Assembly (NCBI RefSeq): GCF_014649695.1
Contig: NZ_BMTN01000017.1
Location: 97,377 to 161,376 of the forward strand
Source: Streptomyces kurssanovii
GTDB taxonomy: Bacteria > Actinomycetota > Actinomycetes > Streptomycetales > Streptomycetaceae
DNA: 64,000 nt
Direction: 5' to 3'
Shown here: positions 59,331 through 64,000 of the stretch, piece by piece
How positions within the stretch are numbered: position 1 is the first letter of the stretch
Layout of the letters: each line of letters starts with the position of its first letter
Position numbers and translations under genes: made by a program
Notes under the pieces: model-generated
The model's input: the letters and a program-made list of their open reading frames with translations, nothing else
The model's database searches: none
What the model was told of the DNA's origin: nothing

Positions 59331-60774
59331 TGCGCATCTGGGCCATCATGCCCATCGCCGAGTGGTCGAGCAGGTGGCAGTGGTAGACGTAGGTGCCGCG
59401 GTAGGTGTCGAAGGTGGCGTGCAGCCGGACGGTTTCGCCGGGCAGCAGGCGCACGGTGTCCTTGAGGCCGGACTCGGAGGCGTCGGGTGCCTGCCCGTTA
59501 CGGGCGAGGACCCTGAACTGCACCAGGTGCAGGTGGAAGTTGTGCGGGACCAAGGTGTTGGGGTTGGTGACGGTCCAGATCTCGCTCGCGCCGTGGCGGA
59601 TGCGGGTGTCGACGCGGTCGTGGTCGAAGACCTGGCCGTTGATGAGGCCTTGGGCGGTCGGGGCGCCGCTCTCGTCGCTCATGCGCAGTTCGAAGGAGCG
59701 TTCGGCGGTCGCGGTGGGCAGCGGCGCCAGGGTGCGCAGCACGGCAGGGACGCGGCTGGGGTCGGACGCGGTGCGCACGATGTCGAACCGCAGGACCTGG
59801 CCGACCTGTTCGGGGCTGCCGGGGCCGAGGGTGTTCTCGAGGACGAGCCGGGTGCCGACGGGGTAGCGGGAGAAGTCGATGACGACGTCGGCGCGTTCGG
59901 CGGGTGAGAGCCACAGGGAGTCGAGGGTGGCGGGGGCGGGCAGCAGGCCGCCGTCGGAGCCGATCTGGGTGATGGGGCCGCCGTCGGCGAGGCGCAGGTG
60001 GAAGAAGCGCAGGTTGGATGAGTTCAGCAGCCGGAAGCGGTACTTGCGGGCGGCGACCTGGAGGTAGGGGTAGGGCTTGCCGTTGGCGAGGAGGGTGGTG
60101 CGGCCGAGGGCGTCGTCCATCTCGTAGACGAGGCGGCCGCGTTCGTCGAGGCGGGCGTCGCGCAGGGCGATGGGGATGTCGTAGGAGCCGGCGGGCAGCG
60201 GCAGTGCCTGTTCGGTGTCGTCGGTGAGCAGGTAGGAGCCGGACAGGCCGCGGTAGACGTGTTCGGACTCGTGGTGGTGGGCGTGGTCGTGGTACCAGAG
60301 CGGGGCGTGCGGCTGCCGGTTGGGATAGGTGTAGGTGCGGGTCGTGCCGGGGGCGAAGGTGTCCATGGGGGCGCCGTCGTCGCCGGGCGGGACGGAGGCG
60401 CCGTGCAGGTGGACGGAGGCGGGGTCGTCCAGGGCGTTGCGGTGGTGGACGACGACCGGCCGGCCGGATCTTGCCTTGATGGTGGGGCCCGGGAAGTGGC
60501 CGTTGTAGGTGAGGACCTCGGTGCTGATGCCGGGGAGTATCTCGGTGCGGGCGCGGCGCAGGGTGAGGGCGTAGGTGTCCTTGCCGCCGGCGGTGGACAG
60601 CGGGGTGAGGACGGGCGGTACGGGCAGCGCGGTGGCGAACAGCGGGGCGCTCGCGGTGCGGGTGCCGGCCCGGGCGCTGCGGGTCTGGAGCAGCGGGGTG
60701 AGAGCGGCGGCGGTGAACAGTGAGGTTCCGGTGGTGGCGAGCGCTGCGCCGAGCACGCGGCGTCTGGTGACCAT
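59323..60774 (-). CDS. Tat-exported multicopper oxidase (CotA / phenoxazinone synthase-like)
   Basis: 483 aa from ATG 60774 (AAGGGAG upstream). The signal peptide has a twin-arginine motif (TRRRVLGAALATTGTSLFTA) ending near ARA. Copper sites: HLHGASVPPGDDGAPMDTF, PLWYHDHAHHHESEHVYRG, LVPHNFHLHLVQFRVLARNG, and YVYHCHLLDHSAMGMMAQM, so all three types of copper are ligated and the axial Met is present. It oxidises phenols or aminophenols with O2 outside the cell membrane. With a 6-MSA-type PKS next door, late oxidative coupling of a phenolic product is a reasonable guess. Confidence 0.92.
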   Translation of the reverse strand: MVTRRRVLGAALATTGTSLFTAAALTPLLQTRSARAGTRTASAPLFATALPVPPVLTPLSTAGGKDTYALTLRRARTEILPGISTEVLTYNGHFPGPTIKARSGRPVVVHHRNALDDPASVHLHGASVPPGDDGAPMDTFAPGTTRTYTYPNRQPHAPLWYHDHAHHHESEHVYRGLSGSYLLTDDTEQALPLPAGSYDIPIALRDARLDERGRLVYEMDDALGRTTLLANGKPYPYLQVAARKYRFRLLNSSNLRFFHLRLADGGPITQIGSDGGLLPAPATLDSLWLSPAERADVVIDFSRYPVGTRLVLENTLGPGSPEQVGQVLRFDIVRTASDPSRVPAVLRTLAPLPTATAERSFELRMSDESGAPTAQGLINGQVFDHDRVDTRIRHGASEIWTVTNPNTLVPHNFHLHLVQFRVLARNGQAPDASESGLKDTVRLLPGETVRLHATFDTYRGTYVYHCHLLDHSAMGMMAQMRIS

Positions 60775-61053
60775 GGTGGTGTTCTCCCTTGAGGGCAGGG
60801 GCTGGGCGGGCTGAGTGCAGCACGGGCGGCTCGCACGGCACTCGGGTACGCCCGCGCCTCGCGGGAGCGGGGGCCGGGGGCAGGGCGCTCGGGCACCCCG
60901 GGCCGTGGGGTGCGGCGAGGCGCGCGGGGCGGGATGTGCGCGGTGTCGGGGCGGGCGGCGGCCGGGGCCGGGCGGGGCTCGCGTTGCGGGGGCGTTGCGC
61001 CGCTGTCCGTATACCTGGGGACGTCGGTCGTGCCGCCCTGGGAGGACGTTGTC

Positions 61054-62433
61054 GTGGATCTTCGGTACTGGCTTCCGCGTGCGGTGGACGTCTTCGAGCG
61101 GTTCGGGGAGCGGTTCGGTCCGTTCACCGCCCATCCCAGTCACCGGATCGACGACGCGGCGTTCACGCCGGTCTTCGAGCGGTTCGCCAAGCGGCTGGAC
61201 GACAACTATCCGTTCTTCCACCCGTCGTACGCGGGGCAGATGGTCAAGGCGCCGCATCCGGCGGCCGTCGTCGGCTATGTGACGGCGATGCTGTTCAACC
61301 CGAACAACCATGCCGCGGAGGGCGGTCCGGCGACCACCGAGATGGAACGGGAGTGTGTCGCCTCGCTCGGTGCGATGTTCGGCCTCAAGGAGCCGCTGGG
61401 GCATCTGACGACCAGCGGCACGATGGCGAACCTGGAGGCGCTGTACGTGGCGCGCCAGTCCCATCCGGACCGGGGCGTCGCCTACAGCTCCGAGTGCCAT
61501 TACACGCATGAGCGGATGTGCCATGTGCTGGGCATGGAGGGCCACCGGGTGCCGGTCGACGCGCGGGGCCGGATCGAGCTCGAGGCGCTGGAGCGGCTGC
61601 TGGCCACGGGCCGGGTCGGGACCGTGGTGGTGACGCTGGGGACGACGGGGCTGGGCGCGGTCGACGAGGTGCACGAGGTGCTGCCGATGGCGCGCCGCCA
61701 CGGGGCGCGGGTGCATGTGGACGCGGCGTACGGCGGTTTCTACGCGCTGCTGGGCCGTTCCGCGGACCCGGTGGGCCTGGACCCGCGGCCGTGGGCGGCG
61801 GTCGCCGGGTGCGACTCGGTGGTGGTCGACCCGCACAAGCACGGTCTGCAGCCCTACGGTTGCGGTGCGGTGCTGTTCAACGACCCGGGGGCGGGGCGGC
61901 ATTTCGCGCACGACTCCCCCTATACGTACTTCACGCAGGCGGAGCTGCATCTGGGTGAGATCAGCCTGGAGTGCTCGCGGGCGGGTGCGGCGGCGGCCGG
62001 TCTGTGGCTGACGTTGCAGTTGCTGCCGCTGAACCGGGAGGGTTTCGGCGAGATGCTCGCCGCGAGCCGCCGGGCGGCGCTCCGCTGGGCGGACCTGCTG
62101 GCCGGCTCCGACGTGCTGGAGCTGTACCAGCGGCCGGATCTCGACATCGTCACGTATGTGCCCGCGGTGCGGCCGTTCTCGCTGCTGTCCGTCGACGCGG
62201 CCTGTGAGCGGCTGCTGCACGAGGGCATGTACGCGGCCGACGATCCGGTGTTCCTGAGTGTGCTGCGCGCGGACGCCGACGCGTTCGCCCGGCGTCATCC
62301 GCGGATTGTGCGGGACGCCGGTGCGGCGCGGGTGATGCGCAGTGTCCTGATAAAGCCGGAGGCCGAGCTCCGTCTCGACCGGCTGCACGCCAGGGTGGAG
62401 CAGCTGGCCGCCCTGGCCGCCGGGAGGCAGTAG
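61054..62433 (+). CDS. PLP-dependent amino acid decarboxylase (group II)
   Basis: 459 aa from GTG 61054, preceded by GGAGGACG. N-terminal DNYPFFHPSYAGQMVKAPHP; TTSGTMANLEALYVARQSH; VHVDAAYGGFYALLG (Asp for the pyridine N); SVVVDPHKHGLQPYGCGAVL, where Lys262 binds PLP. The rest is typical of aromatic or acidic amino acid decarboxylases (tyrosine / glutamate type). The substrate cannot be read directly. It is the first gene of a three-gene operon and may supply the amine part of the cluster product. It is divergent from the multicopper oxidase. Confidence 0.92.
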   Translation: MDLRYWLPRAVDVFERFGERFGPFTAHPSHRIDDAAFTPVFERFAKRLDDNYPFFHPSYAGQMVKAPHPAAVVGYVTAMLFNPNNHAAEGGPATTEMERECVASLGAMFGLKEPLGHLTTSGTMANLEALYVARQSHPDRGVAYSSECHYTHERMCHVLGMEGHRVPVDARGRIELEALERLLATGRVGTVVVTLGTTGLGAVDEVHEVLPMARRHGARVHVDAAYGGFYALLGRSADPVGLDPRPWAAVAGCDSVVVDPHKHGLQPYGCGAVLFNDPGAGRHFAHDSPYTYFTQAELHLGEISLECSRAGAAAAGLWLTLQLLPLNREGFGEMLAASRRAALRWADLLAGSDVLELYQRPDLDIVTYVPAVRPFSLLSVDAACERLLHEGMYAADDPVFLSVLRADADAFARRHPRIVRDAGAARVMRSVLIKPEAELRLDRLHARVEQLAALAAGRQ

Positions 62434-62637
62434 GCCCCGTTCTTCGCGGGCCGGTCCGCCGGTGAGCGGGGACCTGGTGCCGCCCTCCGTGATGCGCGGG
62501 TGCGGGCACGGCTTCGCCGTGTCCGGCGCCGGCGGCGCGGCGGGCGGGCGGCGGGACCCGTGAGCCCGGCCGGCCCGCGGGGCGGGGCGTGCGGGGCGCG
62601 GACGGCCGGCGCCGTTCTCTTTGGAGGGATGGGTCCC

Positions 62638-63264
62638 TTGTCCTCGTCAACAGTTCCGGTGGTGCCGGCACGTGTGGGGAGGCCCGCGTCGCGGGCCGAT
62701 TCCGATGTGCTGGCCGCGCTGCTGGCCGATGCTTTCTTCGATGATCCCCTCACCCGGTGGATCACTCCCGACGACGGGCGCCGCGCCGCGGTGCTGCCCG
62801 GCTTCTTCCGGGTGTTCCTTTCCATGTCGTTCGCGTTCGACGCGGTGCGCACCACCGCCGGGCGGGACGCGGTGATGACGTTCCTGCCGCCGGGCGGCTA
62901 CGAGGAGGTGGAGCGGCACGGTGACGCCTACGGGCGGCAGTTCGCCCAGGTGCTGGGCGAGGACGCGGCCCGGCTGTCGGAGATCACCGCCCTGCAGGCG
63001 GCGCACCATCCGGTGGGCCGGCCGCACTACTACCTGGCGTTCGGCGCGGTGTCCCCCCGGGCGCGCGGCGCGGGTGTGCTGGCGTCGCTGGTGGGTGAGG
63101 TGACGTCGTGGGCGGACGCGCGGGGCGTGGGTGTGTACACGGAGGCGAGTTCGCCCGGCGGGCGTGCGGCGTGCCTGCGGCACGGCTTCACGCCGGCCGG
63201 GCCGGCGCTCACGCTGCCCGACGGCGGGCCGTCGCTGGAACCGCTGTGGAGGGACCCGCGATGA
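62638..63264 (+). CDS. GNAT family N-acetyltransferase
   Basis: 208 aa from TTG 62638, which has TTGGAGGG at proper spacing; ATG 62629 lies too close to that site. The core has DVLAALLADAFFDDPLTRWI, TPDDGRRAAVLPGFFRVFLS, AVMTFLPPGGYEEVERHGDA, YYLAFGAVSPRARGAGVLAS (acetyl-CoA loop RARGAG) and EASSPGGRAACLRHGFTPAG. This is the common actinobacterial GNAT type that acts on small molecules or drugs. Its stop overlaps the start of the next gene (ATGA), so the operon is tightly coupled. Confidence 0.88.
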   Translation: MSSSTVPVVPARVGRPASRADSDVLAALLADAFFDDPLTRWITPDDGRRAAVLPGFFRVFLSMSFAFDAVRTTAGRDAVMTFLPPGGYEEVERHGDAYGRQFAQVLGEDAARLSEITALQAAHHPVGRPHYYLAFGAVSPRARGAGVLASLVGEVTSWADARGVGVYTEASSPGGRAACLRHGFTPAGPALTLPDGGPSLEPLWRDPR

Positions 63265-63899
63265 GGGGCGACGAGACGCTGAGGATCTTCTCCGCCTCCG
63301 AGGTGGAGCAGGACCTGGTGCCGCCGGAGCATGCCGGGCCGTTGCGGCAGGTTCTGGAGTGGAGCCGCGAGTTCCTGGTGAGCGGGCATCCGGCGCTGGG
63401 CCGCAGCGGCCCCGTGTGTCCGTACACGCAGCCGTCGCTGCGCCGTGACCTGTTCCTGCTGGCCGTGCCGGCGGCGGGGACGGACCAGGCCGAGCTCGCG
63501 GACGCGGTGGCGCATCTGCGGGTCTGGTACGAGAAGCTGGCGGTGGACCTGGACACGGAGGAGCGCGAGCTGCTCACGCTGCTGATGGTGCTGCCGCATC
63601 TGGACCGGTCGGACTCGGCGCCGCTGGACATGCTCCAGCGGGCGGCGAAGGACGAGTTCGTCGCCGAGGGGCTGATGATCGGCCAGTTCCATCCGGTGTG
63701 TGCGGAGCCGGGCCTGTGGAACGAGGAGTTCCGGCCGTTGCGTTCGCCGGTGCCGCTGCTGGCGGTGCGCCGGCTGCTGGTGTTCGACCTGCCGTTCCTG
63801 GTGAACACGGACCTGCATCTGTCGCACTATCTGCGGCAGTTCGCGCCGGGGATCCCGGCGCGGATGCGGGACGAGCTGGTGAGCCGGGTGGTGTCCTGA
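63261..63899 (+). CDS. DUF6875-like protein
   Basis: 212 aa from ATG 63261 in an ATGA overlap with the GNAT gene. Features: LRIFSASEVEQDLVPPEHAG, FLVSGHPALGRSGPVCPYTQ, PSLRRDLFLLAVPAAGTDQA, LLTLLMVLPHLDRSDSAPLD, KDEFVAEGLMIGQFHPVCAE, PGLWNEEFRPLRSPVPLLAV, RRLLVFDLPFLVNT. The HP.LGR.G.VCP and G.MIGQFHP..EPGLWN blocks are those of the DUF6875 group, often found beside secondary metabolism genes; function unknown. Two Cys and several His may bind a ligand or metal. Confidence 0.65.
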   Translation: MRGDETLRIFSASEVEQDLVPPEHAGPLRQVLEWSREFLVSGHPALGRSGPVCPYTQPSLRRDLFLLAVPAAGTDQAELADAVAHLRVWYEKLAVDLDTEERELLTLLMVLPHLDRSDSAPLDMLQRAAKDEFVAEGLMIGQFHPVCAEPGLWNEEFRPLRSPVPLLAVRRLLVFDLPFLVNTDLHLSHYLRQFAPGIPARMRDELVSRVVS

Positions 63900-63962
63900 C
63901 GGTTCCGTTCACGCTGCTGCCCCGGTCCCCTGTCGCAGACGCTGTTGGTTAATCCGGGGCCG

Positions 63963-64000
63963 ACTCCGCCCCGCCGATCACTGGATCGGCGGGGCGGAGT
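63963..64000 (+). terminator. intrinsic terminator at the end of the decarboxylase operon
   Basis: Perfect 17-bp stem (ACTCCGCCCCGCCGATC and its complement) around an ACTG loop, 63 bp after the last stop codon. The window ends at the final base of the stem, so a T tract cannot be seen. Confidence 0.85.

Overview
High G+C, dense genes in all orientations, frequent GTG/TTG starts and many family hallmarks (subtilisin inhibitor, ECF41/ECF42 sigma factors, TipA-like MerR, Nur-type operator, type I-E-like CRISPR repeats, an iterative type I PKS) point to a Streptomyces chromosome, probably an accessory-rich arm region. No rRNA or tRNA gene was seen.

Layout. 0-2.1 kb: the tail of a Crp-type regulator, an EcsC-family protein, and a probable graspetide pair (54-aa precursor plus ATP-grasp ligase). 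2.7-9.1 kb: a subtilisin inhibitor with Lys at P1, a GNAT, a DUF4760 membrane protein, a large NACHT NTPase (possible phage defence), a PhoX remnant and a small methyltransferase. 9.3-13.8 kb: cupin-VOC pair and a decay zone with a frameshifted glutamine synthetase-like gene, a copy of the VOC 3' end, a frameshifted SHOCT protein, a PASTA lipoprotein and a frameshifted hypothetical gene. 13.9-16.8 kb: two degenerate CRISPR tracts flank a cassette (XRE regulator, four 11-12 bp iterons, two small Cys-containing proteins, a GRDP-like protein, a methyltransferase). 16.9-21.8 kb: an IS200/IS605 element (tnpA+tnpB) lies between the 5' ends of an ECF42 sigma gene and an MFS gene.

21.9-41.7 kb: mostly ordinary genes: DEAD-box helicase, cytochrome oxidase subunit I with a coupled 35-aa basic peptide, secreted peptidase-type hydrolase, methyltransferase, SDR, superoxide dismutase with a Nur-like box, DoxX protein divergent from a Cys-rich HTH regulator, TipA-like regulator, epoxide hydrolase-like enzyme, ECF41 sigma factor with its FAD oxidoreductase, FAD monooxygenase and small proteins.

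41.9-64 kb: a candidate biosynthetic gene cluster. The centre is a 1817-aa KS-AT-DH-KR-ACP iterative PKS of the 6-methylsalicylic acid synthase type, followed by a ketosynthase-III-like acyltransferase with Ser at the nucleophile position and a transglutaminase-fold protein. To the left is a tightly packed FAD oxidoreductase-P450-NmrA operon under a TetR regulator; to the right are a DHA2 exporter, a Tat-exported multicopper oxidase and an operon of PLP decarboxylase, GNAT and a DUF6875-like protein. My inference is an aryl acid made by the PKS that is handed on by the KAS III-like protein, possibly joined to an amine from the decarboxylase, oxidised and exported. No halogenase, NRPS or glycosyltransferase is present in the window.
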